64,000 nucleotides of DNA. Source: Myceligenerans crystallogenes (GTDB lineage Bacteria > Actinomycetota > Actinomycetes > Actinomycetales > Cellulomonadaceae). Location of the stretch: assembly GCF_039529775.1 (NCBI RefSeq), contig NZ_BAAANL010000001.1, positions 310,001-374,000 of the forward strand, written 5' to 3'. The first letter of the stretch is position 1, and each line of letters opens with the position of its first letter. The notes under the pieces were generated by a model. It was not told the origin of the DNA. It made no database searches and saw only the letters and a list, made by a program, of their open reading frames with translations. Made by a program: the position numbers and the translations under genes. Of this stretch, positions 16,843-25,755 are shown piece by piece.

Positions 16843-16880
16843 AATCGGATATTGCGGCTGAGGGGACCAGGGAACTGTGA
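16761..16880 (+). CDS. Mini-ORF bridging nuoK and nuoL
   Basis: ATG at 16761 overlaps the last 8 nt of nuoK; the frame runs 39 codons through hairpin copy B and its TGA (16878-16880) overlaps the nuoL GTG as GTGA. The peptide is Arg/Glu-rich and shares AEERG-T/S-RP with the nuoA-nuoB mini-ORF. A translational bridge is more likely than an independent protein. Confidence 0.35.
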   Translation: MGEATVQRRVRAEERGTRPERNRRLTHESDIAAEGTREL

Positions 16881-18832
16881 ACGACGTGATCGGATACGCG
16901 CCCTGGCTGGTGGGCGCGCCCCTGCTGGGGGCGGCGATCCTCCTGCTGGGGCCCGTGCTGGGACTGAAGTGGCTGGATCGGTGGGGACACTGGATCGGCG
17001 TGCTCGCCTCCAGCACCTCGGCCGTGCTGGGCGGCTGGCTGCTGTTCCGGATGATCGGCACGCCCGCCGACGAGCGCGTGGTGGACCACCACCTGTGGAC
17101 GTGGCTGTCCGCGGGCGGGCTCGAGGTGGATCTCGGGCTGCGCCTCGACCCGCTGTCCATGACCTTCGTGGGGCTCGTGACCTTCGTGGGCACGCTCATC
17201 CACTTCTACTCCGTGGAGTACATGGCGCACGACCCGCACCGGCGTCGGTTCTTCGCCTACCTCAACCTGTTCGTCGCGGCGATGCTGCTGCTCGTGCTCG
17301 CGGACTCCTACCTGCTGCTGTTCGTGGGCTGGGAGGGCGTGGGCCTGGCCTCGTACCTGCTGATCGGGTTCTGGGACACGCAACGGGCGAACGCTCGAGA
17401 AAATGCCGTCGCCGCCAAGAAGGCGTTCGTGATGAACCGCGTGGGCGACATGGGGCTCATCGCCGCCATGGCGCTGCTGTTCGCGAACACCGGGGCGCTG
17501 GACTTCGGGACGCTGTTCGGGTCCGGGCACGGCGGCGAGGCCGCGATCGGCTCGCTGAACGAGGCCACGGCGACCGCCGTCGGCCTGTGCCTGCTGCTCG
17601 GCGCCTGCGGCAAGTCCGCGCAGTTCCCGCTGCAGGCCTGGCTCGGCGACGCGATGGCCGGCCCGACGCCGGTGTCCGCGCTCATCCACGCCGCCACGAT
17701 GGTCACCGCCGGCGTCTACCTGCTGGTGCGCTCCGGCCCGGTCCTCGACGCCGCGCCCACCGCGCAGCTCGTCGTGGTGATCATCGGGTCGATCACGCTG
17801 CTCTTCGGGGCGATCGTCGGCACGGCCAAGGACGACATCAAGAAGGCGCTCGCCGCCTCCACGATGTCCCAGATCGGCTACATGATGCTGGCCGCCGGGC
17901 TCGGCACGGTCGGGTACGCGTTCGCGATCTTCCACCTGCTGACGCACGGCTTCTTCAAGGCGGGGCTGTTCCTCGGCGCCGGCTCCGTGATGCACGGGAT
18001 GAAGGACGAGGTCGACATGCGCGGCTTCGGCGCGCTGAGCCGGGTCATGCCGCTGACCGCCTGGTCGATGATGTTCGGCTGGCTCGCGATCCTCGGGATC
18101 CCGCCCTTCTCCGGGTTCTGGAGCAAGGACAAGATCATCGAGGCGGCGTTCACCGGCGAGGGCTGGCAGCCCTGGGTGTTCGGCGGGGCGGCGCTGCTCG
18201 GCGCGGGCATCACCGCGTTCTACATGACGCGCCTCATGACGATGACGTTCTGGGGCCGCCCGCGCTGGACCGAGCCCGAGTACCACCCGCACGAGTCGCC
18301 CGCGCTGATGGTGTGGCCGCAGGTCATCCTGGCCGTCGGGTCGATCGCGCTGGGCGGGGTGCTGGCGTTCGGCGACATCTTCACGACGTGGCTGGAGCCG
18401 AGCGTGGGCCACGCCGAGCACCACGCGCCCGTGCTGCCGGTGCCCGTCCTGATGGCGGCGACCATCGCCGTCGTCCTCGTCGGCGCCTTCGTCGGCTACG
18501 CGATGTACCGCAGGAACGTGCCCGCCGTGGCACCGCGCGGGTCCTTCCTGACGCGGGCCGCGCGCAACGACCTCTACCAGGACGCCGCCAACGAGGCGCT
18601 GGTGGTCAGGCCCGGCGAGGGCCTCACCGCCGTGCTCGTCACGGGCGACCGCAACGTGATCGACCAGGGCTGGAACGCCCTCGCGCAGGCCGTGGCCTCG
18701 ATCGGCGCCCTGCTGCGCAAGGCGCAGACTGGGTACGTGCGCGCGTACGCGGCATCGATGGCCGCGGGCGTGCTCATCATCGGCGCGGTGGTCGTGCTCG
18801 TGGCGACCGTCGGCCAGACGGCCGGAGCTTAA
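16877..18832 (+). CDS. nuoL: NADH-quinone oxidoreductase subunit L
   Basis: 651 residues, the distal antiporter-like proton-pumping subunit with about 16 helices. Signature blocks are MTFVGLVTFVGTLIHFYSVEYM, FVGWEGVGLASYLLIGFW, the catalytic Lys region ACGKSAQFPLQAWLGDAM and FHLLTHGFFKAGLFLGAGSVMH. The long amphipathic C-terminal helix region is present. GTG at 16877 overlaps the preceding mini-ORF stop. It is followed 6 nt later by nuoM. Confidence 0.96.
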   Translation: MNDVIGYAPWLVGAPLLGAAILLLGPVLGLKWLDRWGHWIGVLASSTSAVLGGWLLFRMIGTPADERVVDHHLWTWLSAGGLEVDLGLRLDPLSMTFVGLVTFVGTLIHFYSVEYMAHDPHRRRFFAYLNLFVAAMLLLVLADSYLLLFVGWEGVGLASYLLIGFWDTQRANARENAVAAKKAFVMNRVGDMGLIAAMALLFANTGALDFGTLFGSGHGGEAAIGSLNEATATAVGLCLLLGACGKSAQFPLQAWLGDAMAGPTPVSALIHAATMVTAGVYLLVRSGPVLDAAPTAQLVVVIIGSITLLFGAIVGTAKDDIKKALAASTMSQIGYMMLAAGLGTVGYAFAIFHLLTHGFFKAGLFLGAGSVMHGMKDEVDMRGFGALSRVMPLTAWSMMFGWLAILGIPPFSGFWSKDKIIEAAFTGEGWQPWVFGGAALLGAGITAFYMTRLMTMTFWGRPRWTEPEYHPHESPALMVWPQVILAVGSIALGGVLAFGDIFTTWLEPSVGHAEHHAPVLPVPVLMAATIAVVLVGAFVGYAMYRRNVPAVAPRGSFLTRAARNDLYQDAANEALVVRPGEGLTAVLVTGDRNVIDQGWNALAQAVASIGALLRKAQTGYVRAYAASMAAGVLIIGAVVVLVATVGQTAGA

Positions 18833-18838
18833 GGAGAC

Positions 18839-20485
18839 ATGGAGATGACGTTTCCCTGGCTGACCGCGCTCGTGGTGTGGCCGCTCGTCGGCGCCGCGGC
18901 CGTGGCGCTGCCCGGGCTCGTGCGCGGGCGGCGCGGTTCCGCCGTCGGCGCGGGCCTCGCCAAGGCGACGGCGCTCGGCGCCGCGCTCGTCGAGGTGGTG
19001 CTGCTGGCCGGCGTGTTCACGGCGTTCGACGCCGGCGCCGCCGCCGAGTTCCAGCTCGCCGAGACCGTGCCCTGGATCCCGCAGATCGGCGCGTCCTACG
19101 CGCTCGCGGTCGACGGCGTGAGCCTGCTGCTCGTGGCGCTGGCCGTGGTGCTCGTGCCGCTCGTGCTGCTCGCCGCCTGGCGGGAGCAGGGCGACAACGG
19201 CGTGGCGCTGCGGCGCTTCACGGTGCTCGTGCTGATCCTCGAGTCGCTGATGGTCGCGGTGTTCGCCGCGCGCGACGTGTTCCTCTTCTACGTGCTGTTC
19301 GAGGCGGTGCTCATCCCGGCGTACTTCCTCATCGGCGGGTTCGGGCAGGGCCCGGAACGCCGCCGCGCCGCCGTGAAGTTCCTGATGTACTCGCTCGCGG
19401 GCGGGCTCGTCATGCTGGCCGCGGTGATCGCGCTGTACTTCCAGGTGCCGGCCGATCCCGCGACGGGCCTGCGGCCCGAGGACGCGTTCCTCACCGCGAA
19501 CCTCACCGGGCTGGAGCTGGACCCGGTCGTCGGGCGCCTGCTGTTCGTCGGGTTCTTCGTCGCGTTCGCGATCAAGGCACCGATGGTGCCGGTCCACACG
19601 TGGCTGCCCGACGTCGCCGGGAACGCCACGCCCGGCACGTCCACGCTGCTGATCTGCGTGCTGGACAAGATCGGCACCTTCGGGATGCTGACCCTGTGCC
19701 TGCCGCTCTTCCCGGAGGCGTCCCGCTGGGCCGCGCCGCTGGTGATCGGGCTCGCCGTGGTGTCGGTGCTGTACGGGGCGTTCGCGGCGATCGGGCAGAC
19801 CGACCTGCTGCGGATGATCGGCTGGACCTCGGTGAGCCACTTCGGGTTCATCATCCTGGGCATCTTCACGTTCACCGAGCTCGGCACGGCCGGGTCGGCG
19901 TTCATGATGCTCAACCACGGGCTGGCGACGGGGGCGCTGTTCCTCAGCGCCGGGTTCCTCATCGCGCGGCACCCCTCGAGGTCGCAGGTCATCCTGGACT
20001 ACAGCGGGCTGCGGACGGTCACCCCGGTGCTTGCCGGGACGTTCCTGGTGGCCGGGCTCGCGACGCTGTCGCTGCCGGGCCTGGCGACGTTCGTCTCCGA
20101 GATCATGGTGCTCGTCGGGGCGTACGGCGACTCGCCGGGATGGGCGATCGCCGCGATCCCCGGCGTCGTCCTCGCCGCGATCTACATCCTGCTCACCTAC
20201 CAGAAGATCTTCACCGGCGACGTCGCCGACGGGCTGGACGAGCTGCGGGACATCGGGCCGCGCGAGCGGCTCGTCGCCGCGCCGCTCGTGGCCGGGCTGC
20301 TCGTGCTGGGGTTCGTGCCGCAGCTCGCGCTCGACTACGTGGACGCGCCCGCGACGCAGGCGGTCGCCACGCTGGAGACGGCCACGGGCGGGCCGGACGC
20401 GGCGGCGTCGGCCGACGACGCGGCCGGCGACGGCGCGGCGGACGAGACCGGCGCCGAGGGCGCCACCGCGGAAGGGAACGACTGA
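18839..20485 (+). CDS. nuoM: NADH-quinone oxidoreductase subunit M
   Basis: 548 residues, an antiporter-like proton channel. Motifs include YVLFEAVLIPAYFLIGGFG (membrane Glu), FAIKAPMVPVHTWLPDV (membrane Lys) and SVSHFGFIILGIF. AAGGAGA lies before the ATG at 18839; an in-frame ATG at 18845 could be used instead. The last 35 residues are an Ala/Gly/Asp/Glu-rich tail. nuoN starts 1 nt after the stop. Confidence 0.96.
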   Translation: MEMTFPWLTALVVWPLVGAAAVALPGLVRGRRGSAVGAGLAKATALGAALVEVVLLAGVFTAFDAGAAAEFQLAETVPWIPQIGASYALAVDGVSLLLVALAVVLVPLVLLAAWREQGDNGVALRRFTVLVLILESLMVAVFAARDVFLFYVLFEAVLIPAYFLIGGFGQGPERRRAAVKFLMYSLAGGLVMLAAVIALYFQVPADPATGLRPEDAFLTANLTGLELDPVVGRLLFVGFFVAFAIKAPMVPVHTWLPDVAGNATPGTSTLLICVLDKIGTFGMLTLCLPLFPEASRWAAPLVIGLAVVSVLYGAFAAIGQTDLLRMIGWTSVSHFGFIILGIFTFTELGTAGSAFMMLNHGLATGALFLSAGFLIARHPSRSQVILDYSGLRTVTPVLAGTFLVAGLATLSLPGLATFVSEIMVLVGAYGDSPGWAIAAIPGVVLAAIYILLTYQKIFTGDVADGLDELRDIGPRERLVAAPLVAGLLVLGFVPQLALDYVDAPATQAVATLETATGGPDAAASADDAAGDGAADETGAEGATAEGND

Positions 20486-20486
20486 G

Positions 20487-22433
20487 ATGCCATCTCCCAG
20501 CGAGTTCGTCGCACCCGAGATCCCCTGGGTGGCGCTGACGCCGTTGCTCATCGTGCTCGGCACCGGCGTCGTCGGCGTGCTGATCGAGGCCTTCGTGCCC
20601 GACCGCGCCCGGCGCGTCACCCAGATCGTCCTGACGCTGGCCGCCCTGGCCGGCGCCCTGGTCGCCGTCGGCGTGCTGTGGGACCTGATGCAGCGGACCC
20701 TCGGCGCCACGAGCGAGGCCGAGGTGCTCCTCGATCCCGAGGTGCTCGGCGGGTCGATGTTCCTGACGCCGTTCGCGATCGGCGCGCAGGCGATCGTCGT
20801 CGTCATGGCGATCCTGGGCGTGCTCGTCGTCGCCGACCGCACGTCGACCGGCGAGGACGCCTTCGCGCCCACCGCCGCGGCCGTGCCGGGCACGCGCTAC
20901 GAGGACCTGGCCCGCACCGCGGGCCTGCGGCAGACCGAGATCTACCCGCTGCTGCTCTTCGCGGCCGGCGGCATGATGCTGTTCGCCTCCACGAACGACC
21001 TCATCGTCATGTTCATCGCCCTGGAGGTGCTGTCGCTTCCGCTGTACGTGCTGTGCGCGACGGCGCGCCGCCGCCGCATCCTGTCGCAGGAGGCCGCGGC
21101 CAAGTACTTCCTGCTGGGCGCGTTCGCGTCGGCGCTGTTCATCTTCGGCGCGGCCCTGATCTACGGCTTCGGCGGGTCGGTGAACCTCGCGCAGGTGTCG
21201 AGCCAGGCGCGGCAGGCGCTGGAGCAGGGCGGGCTCGGCGAGGGCATGCCGCAGCTGTACCTCGCGGGCGTGGTGCTCGTCGTCGTCGGCCTGCTGTTCA
21301 AGGTGGGCGCCGTCCCGTTCCACGCCTGGACGCCCGACGTCTACACCGGCGCGCCCACGCCGATCACCGGCTTCATGGCCGCGGCCACCAAGGCCGCCGC
21401 CACGGTGGCGCTGGTGCAGGTGCTGTGGCGGGCGGGCTTCGGCATGCCGCCCGAGGTGCTGGAGCAGCTGCAGGTCGCCGTGGTCGTCATCGCGGTGCTG
21501 ACCATGGCGGTCGGCACGGTGGTGGGCGCGGTGCAGACCGACGTCAAGCGCCTGCTGGCGTACTCGTCGATCGCGCACGCCGGGTTCCTCGTGACGGGCG
21601 CCGTCGGGTTCGCGACGCTGACCGACGGCGGCGCCGCCGTCGCGGCCACGCCGAACGCGGACGGCACCGTCGTCTACGCGGGCGACGTCGTCCCGGCGAT
21701 CCTCTTCTACCTGCTCGCCTACGGCGTGGCGACGATCGGCGCGTTCGGCGTGGTGACGCTGGTGCGCGAGCGGTCGGCCGACGGCGTCATCCTGGGCGAG
21801 GCGACCGACCTCGCCGCCTGGCGCGGGCTGGGCCGGCGGGCGCCGTGGCTGACGGCCGCGTTCTCGCTGTTCCTGCTGTCGATGGCGGGCATCCCGCTGA
21901 CGGCCGGGTTCGTCGCGAAGTTCGGCGCGTTCTCGGCGGCGGTGTCGGCGGGCTTCTGGTGGCTCGCCGTGGTGGGCGTGCTCGCGTCGATCGTGGCGGT
22001 CGCGTTCTACGTGCGCGTGATCGTGATCATGGTCATGACGCCGGGGAACGACGGCACGGCGGACGGCGCCGCGGGCGCGGCCCGCGGTGACGCGGACGGT
22101 GCCGGCTCGACGGGCGGCGACCCGGCCGCCGGCGAGGAACCGCACGGGCGGCACCTGGCGGCCGGCGGGGCGGACGACGCCGCCGTGGCTGCCGGCGCCG
22201 CGGCCTCCGGCGGTGGTGTCGCGACGGCGACCGTCGTCGTGCAGGAGACGGCCGTCGAGCGGGCGACCGAGCGCGCCGGGCAGGCCGACTCCGCCACGGA
22301 CGGCGTCGTCGTCGGGTCGCGCGGGCCCGCCGCCGTCGCGATCGCCGTCTGCGCTCTCGCGACCCTGCTGCTCGGGCTGTTCCCGGCGCCGCTGCTCGAA
22401 CTCGCCGAGCAGGCCACGCGGTACGTGCCGTGA
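20487..22433 (+). CDS. nuoN: NADH-quinone oxidoreductase subunit N
   Basis: 648 residues, the third antiporter-like subunit. ATG at 20487 follows GAAGGGAACGACTGAG. Core motifs: FIALEVLSLPLYVLCA, LLFKVGAVPFHAWTPDVYTGAPTPITGFMA and RLLAYSSIAHAGFLV. A roughly 100-residue Gly/Ala/Asp-rich loop lies before the final helix, which makes the protein longer than typical NuoN (about 480-530). It is the last nuo gene and is followed by a strong hairpin. Confidence 0.95.
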   Translation: MPSPSEFVAPEIPWVALTPLLIVLGTGVVGVLIEAFVPDRARRVTQIVLTLAALAGALVAVGVLWDLMQRTLGATSEAEVLLDPEVLGGSMFLTPFAIGAQAIVVVMAILGVLVVADRTSTGEDAFAPTAAAVPGTRYEDLARTAGLRQTEIYPLLLFAAGGMMLFASTNDLIVMFIALEVLSLPLYVLCATARRRRILSQEAAAKYFLLGAFASALFIFGAALIYGFGGSVNLAQVSSQARQALEQGGLGEGMPQLYLAGVVLVVVGLLFKVGAVPFHAWTPDVYTGAPTPITGFMAAATKAAATVALVQVLWRAGFGMPPEVLEQLQVAVVVIAVLTMAVGTVVGAVQTDVKRLLAYSSIAHAGFLVTGAVGFATLTDGGAAVAATPNADGTVVYAGDVVPAILFYLLAYGVATIGAFGVVTLVRERSADGVILGEATDLAAWRGLGRRAPWLTAAFSLFLLSMAGIPLTAGFVAKFGAFSAAVSAGFWWLAVVGVLASIVAVAFYVRVIVIMVMTPGNDGTADGAAGAARGDADGAGSTGGDPAAGEEPHGRHLAAGGADDAAVAAGAAASGGGVATATVVVQETAVERATERAGQADSATDGVVVGSRGPAAVAIAVCALATLLLGLFPAPLLELAEQATRYVP

Positions 22434-22446
22434 CGAGCGGAGGCCG

Positions 22447-22488
22447 GCCCACGCCAACGTCCGGGAGGTCCCGGGCGTTGGTGTGGGC
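22447..22488 (+). terminator. nuo operon terminator
   Basis: GCCCAC-GCCAACG-TCCGGG pairs with CCCGG-GCGTTGGTGTGGGC across a 4-nt loop; the stem is nearly continuous for about 18 bp. It lies 14 nt after the nuoN stop and before the promoter of the prenyl synthase gene. Confidence 0.7.
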
Positions 22489-22542
22489 TAACCCACCCTG
22501 TCCGTCAGGCCAGGCGGTTCACCGAACGGGCCCGGTAGGAAG

Positions 22543-22548
22543 TAAGTT
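22543..22548 (+). promoter_or_regulatory. -10 element of the polyprenyl synthase gene
   Basis: TAAGTT is followed by 6 nt and then the GTG start at 22555, the spacing expected for a leaderless transcript in actinobacteria. No clear -35 was seen. Confidence 0.45.
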
Positions 22549-22554
22549 CGTTCC

Positions 22555-23595
22555 GTGACCTCCGCGCCCCACGAGACCGACGCCGCCTCGGCCGCCGCCG
22601 CGCTGGGCTTCCCCGTTCCCGACGCCGAACTGGCCGCGACGCTCGCCCACCGCCTCGGGGAGGTGGACCTGGCGCTCGAAGCGGCCGTCGCCCAGGCGGA
22701 CGCGCTCGCCGACGACGTCGCGCGGCACCTCGTCGCCGCGGGCGGGAAGCGCTTCCGCCCGCTGCTCACGCTGCTGTGCGGGGAACTCGGCGACGGCTCG
22801 CGGCGCGAGCTGATCGACGCCGCGATCGTCGTCGAGCTGACCCAGGTCGCCTCGCTCTACCACGACGACGTGATGGACTCCGCGCCGGTGCGCCGGGGCG
22901 CGCCCTCGGTGCACTCCGTGTGGGGCAACTCGGTGGCGATCCTCGTGGGCGACATGCTGTTCGCGCGCGCCTCGCAGTGCGTCGCGGAGCTGGGCCCGGA
23001 GGCCGTGAAGATCCAGTCCAGGACGTTCGAGCGGATGTGCCTCGGCCAGCTGCACGAGACGACGGGCCCGCGCGAGGGCGAGGACGCCGTCACCCACTAC
23101 CTGCAGGTGCTGAGCGACAAGACGGCGAGCCTGCTGGCGACGTCGGCCCGCCTGGGCGCGATGTTCGGCGGCGCGCCCGCCGATCAGGTCGAGGCCGTGG
23201 CCGCCTACGGCGAGAAGGTGGGTGTCGCCTTCCAGCTCGCCGACGACGTCCTCGACATCGCCTCCGACGGCGAGGTCTCGGGCAAGACCCCGGGCACGGA
23301 CCTGCGCGAGCACGTCCCCACCATGCCGGCCCTCCTGCTGCGCCGCCGCGTCGGGTCCGACGGCACCGCCGAGGACGCCGCCCTCCTGGCCGCCCTGGAC
23401 GGCGACCTCACCTCCGACGAGGCCCTGTCCGGCGTGGTGGCGCGCCTCCGCGCCCACGAGGTCCTGGCGGAGACTCGCGCCCTGGCCCAGAAGTGGGCCC
23501 AGGAAGCCGCGGACGAGCTCGCCCCTCTCCCGGAGGGCCCGGTCAAGACGGCCCTCATGGAATTCGCCACCGCGGTGGCCAGCCGCACGGTCTGA
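22555..23595 (+). CDS. Polyprenyl diphosphate synthase
   Basis: 346 residues, an all-trans isoprenyl diphosphate synthase. GGKRFRP at 63-69, the first Asp-rich motif DDVMD at 104-108 and the second DDVLD at 230-234 are complete. It condenses isopentenyl diphosphate onto an allylic primer. The position after nuo and near menG/menJ suggests it makes the menaquinone side chain (GrcC/HepT-type), but chain length cannot be read from sequence alone. GTG at 22555 is favoured by the -10 element 6 nt upstream. Confidence 0.88.
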   Translation: MTSAPHETDAASAAAALGFPVPDAELAATLAHRLGEVDLALEAAVAQADALADDVARHLVAAGGKRFRPLLTLLCGELGDGSRRELIDAAIVVELTQVASLYHDDVMDSAPVRRGAPSVHSVWGNSVAILVGDMLFARASQCVAELGPEAVKIQSRTFERMCLGQLHETTGPREGEDAVTHYLQVLSDKTASLLATSARLGAMFGGAPADQVEAVAAYGEKVGVAFQLADDVLDIASDGEVSGKTPGTDLREHVPTMPALLLRRRVGSDGTAEDAALLAALDGDLTSDEALSGVVARLRAHEVLAETRALAQKWAQEAADELAPLPEGPVKTALMEFATAVASRTV

Positions 23596-23796
23596 CCGTC
23601 TCGCCTGCCGGACATCCTCGTTCGGAGCCAGGGCACATGGTGGAGCCCGTTCTGTTCGCATCGGCTGCCGCGACCCGGGCATACCGTGTCGCATGTATGT
23701 TCGCGAAGTTTCCTACACTATTTTCCTTGCACCCACCCCGGGCTTCTGGTGGGATCGGAACAAGCCAGATCCTCATAATTTCGTGAGAGGTGAGTC

Positions 23797-24192
23797 TTGC
23801 AAACGTTGCGGAGTTATGGTTTGCACCGAGCGCGGGACATTGGCGAGGCACGCAGGATGGTGGAGCGGTTGACTCGGCGAACATTAAAGATCGTCGAGGC
23901 GGACCTCGCACCCGGGCTGTCCGGCATATGGATGCGTCTGGAGAGGAATGACTACATCGTTGTCAATAATGTTCACGCCATTACGGAGCTCCATCGGCGC
24001 CACATCATCGCCCATGAGTTGATGCACGTTGTCAGCGCATTTGAGGATCCGCCACGATCACCGGGTATTACTTCGTGCGGGGATGCTGCGACCGAACAGC
24101 GGGTGGAAGCCTTGGCGTGTGAGCTGATGATCGGCCTGGCGTCGGTGGGAGGGGTGGGTGCCCGCCTCACGGCCATGGAAATGTACCGATGA
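23797..24192 (+). CDS. ImmA/IrrE-family zinc metallopeptidase
   Basis: 131 residues. Zinc motif HELMH at residues 73-77, preceded by RRHIIA, as in ImmA/IrrE proteases that cleave XRE-type repressors. The expected third ligand is a Glu in the TEQRVEALACELM helix. The start is a TTG at 23797 with GAGAGGTGAG a few bases upstream; no better start exists. The ATGA overlap with the next gene couples it to a seven-helix membrane protein, and a convergent XRE regulator lies 1.1 kb away. Lower GC than its upstream neighbour. Substrate cleavage of that XRE protein is inference. Confidence 0.75.
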   Translation: MQTLRSYGLHRARDIGEARRMVERLTRRTLKIVEADLAPGLSGIWMRLERNDYIVVNNVHAITELHRRHIIAHELMHVVSAFEDPPRSPGITSCGDAATEQRVEALACELMIGLASVGGVGARLTAMEMYR

Positions 24193-25253
24193 ATGGCGAG
24201 ATCCTCGTCTGGCTCCCTGTTCCGTTCTTTCTCGCGGTGGCCATTTTCACCGCTATGCGAACCCGGGGTGTCACGGACGTGCACCTTCCAATCGGCCTGA
24301 CGCTGGTGACGGTGTCGGCCGCGCTGCGCACGGCAGTCTTTACTGAGGCGATCCGGCGAGCCGCAGGGTCACCGGTCGATGAGGTAGTGAAGCACATTGC
24401 GCTGGTTGTTGGTTGTCTGCTGATCTCTGCATGGCTGGCTCAGGCTCTGGATGGCAGGGCCGTACGCCGACGCCAGATCTTCGGCGGATGTGTTGGTACG
24501 GCTGCACTCATGGTGTTCACCTTCTCGGCGAGCGGCCCGTGGTCGGTGGAGAACATTAACGCCCAGACTGCCGGCCGCCCGATGATGGTGCTGTACTGGG
24601 GAGTGTTCTACGGATGCTTCCTTTGGGCGAGTGGATTGTTCGCGTACGCGGCTCTTCGCTCCCGGTCATCGGAACAGATGCCGCGGAGCTGGGGAATGGT
24701 GTGCGTTGCCACAGGCGCCGCCATTGGTGTCCTCTGGGCGGTCCTCGCCATCTCCGAGTTGATCGCCAGGACCAGAGGGCTTCCGAGTGACGAACGATTC
24801 AATGTGCTCGGGCTTGAGCCTCGAGTTCTGCTCGCGGCCACAGGAATTCTGTTGTCCGTGGGAATCATCGGGCACCTGGCCGCAGCCAATTCCGTCTCAA
24901 AAAGGGAGAGAGCCTCGCTGAGGTATCTTCACGAGTGCATCACGGAGAAGGTGCCTGCGATCGTGTCTTCGCCGGCGACCACTGGGGCAGTGGCAAGCTA
25001 CCATCGCCGGATACAGATCCTCGACGGGATGGGAACTTTGTCGCATTACTCTACGCCCGCTGACCGTGCGGCAATTGCACGGGATTATCCGGAGGCCTCT
25101 CAGGAGACGGTTGTGGCGCACCAGATGCAGATGGCGTTGGACCGGCTATCCGCCGGCGAAAGCCGGAGTGAGAGCCCTGCCATCTGGAGCGACTTTCTGG
25201 CGGACGATTCGGCTCTGCGGCGGCTCGGGGCCGCGCTGAGGCAGATCGTGTGA
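24189..25253 (+). CDS. Seven-helix membrane protein (MAB_1171c/DUF6545-like)
   Basis: 354 residues. Seven hydrophobic helices fill roughly residues 1-235; the remainder is a soluble cytoplasmic domain containing SYHRRIQILDGMGTLSHY and a region of alternating charged helices. The layout and the YHRR-I-I-D stretch resemble actinobacterial MAB_1171c-type putative transporters (DUF6545), recalled from memory and not searched. These are often encoded with ImmA-like and XRE genes. The ATG at 24189 overlaps the peptidase stop. Function is unknown; sensing or transport in a stress or exclusion module is possible. Confidence 0.6.
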   Translation: MNGEILVWLPVPFFLAVAIFTAMRTRGVTDVHLPIGLTLVTVSAALRTAVFTEAIRRAAGSPVDEVVKHIALVVGCLLISAWLAQALDGRAVRRRQIFGGCVGTAALMVFTFSASGPWSVENINAQTAGRPMMVLYWGVFYGCFLWASGLFAYAALRSRSSEQMPRSWGMVCVATGAAIGVLWAVLAISELIARTRGLPSDERFNVLGLEPRVLLAATGILLSVGIIGHLAAANSVSKRERASLRYLHECITEKVPAIVSSPATTGAVASYHRRIQILDGMGTLSHYSTPADRAAIARDYPEASQETVVAHQMQMALDRLSAGESRSESPAIWSDFLADDSALRRLGAALRQIV

Positions 25254-25272
25254 GGTTCCCCTGCCCGGTTTC

Positions 25273-25749
25273 TTACGCGTCGTCGTCAGGGATGGGAGGC
25301 AGCCCTTCTGCTTCCCGGAACCTGTCTAGGAGGCGTGAGATCGCGTCGAGGTTTTCCTCTGACAGACCGGCCGCTCTGGTTGCCAGGGAGCGGACGCCGT
25401 GCTTCTCCAGGAGGCTGTTGATCTCAGGTTCTGTTACCTCGCTGGTGAGGAAGGTTGACGAATCGACGCCGAAGTACGCGCTGAGGCCTTCGATGACCTT
25501 CAAGGACGGGGACCCCGCACGTCCCGATCGGAGCTGGCTCAGGTATGCGTCCTTGATCGGGTACCCATGCTCGGACATCCAGCGGACGATCTCGCGATTC
25601 GTGATGCGCTCGCCCCGCCGCTCGGCTGTGGCGAAGAGATCGTTCAGCCGGGTACGAAAGACCTGGCTGATTCGTTCACCAGGTGGCGTCAGTGCCTCGT
25701 TTTCTGTACCGTCCGCTCCAGCGCCGTCGTCGATATGATGTACTCCCAT
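25273..25749 (-). CDS. XRE-family helix-turn-helix regulator
   Basis: 158 residues from the ATG at 25749. An HTH fold spans about residues 25-105: LNDLFATAERRGERITNREIVRWMSEHG then KDAYLSQLRSGRAGSPSLKVIEGLSAYFGV. The C-terminal LATRAAGLSEENLDAISRLLDRFREAEGLPP is the tail seen in many actinobacterial XRE regulators. A -10 (TAGGAT) ends 6 nt before the ATG, implying a leaderless mRNA, and a GTCACG/CGTGAC operator overlaps the promoter, suggesting autoregulation. It converges on the membrane protein gene with a 19-nt gap. Confidence 0.8.
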   Translation of the reverse strand: MGVHHIDDGAGADGTENEALTPPGERISQVFRTRLNDLFATAERRGERITNREIVRWMSEHGYPIKDAYLSQLRSGRAGSPSLKVIEGLSAYFGVDSSTFLTSEVTEPEINSLLEKHGVRSLATRAAGLSEENLDAISRLLDRFREAEGLPPIPDDDA

Positions 25750-25755
25750 GTGAAT

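Noticed and set aside
16442..20893. 1,483-residue open frame antisense to nuoK-nuoN
   Set aside because: Translation is rich in His, Arg, Gln and Asp with no domain; it mirrors well-conserved nuo genes and is a GC-bias artefact.
23680..23710. LexA-type box upstream of the ImmA-like gene
   Set aside because: GTTC is present near TTCGCGAA but the matching GAAC half is absent at the right spacing.
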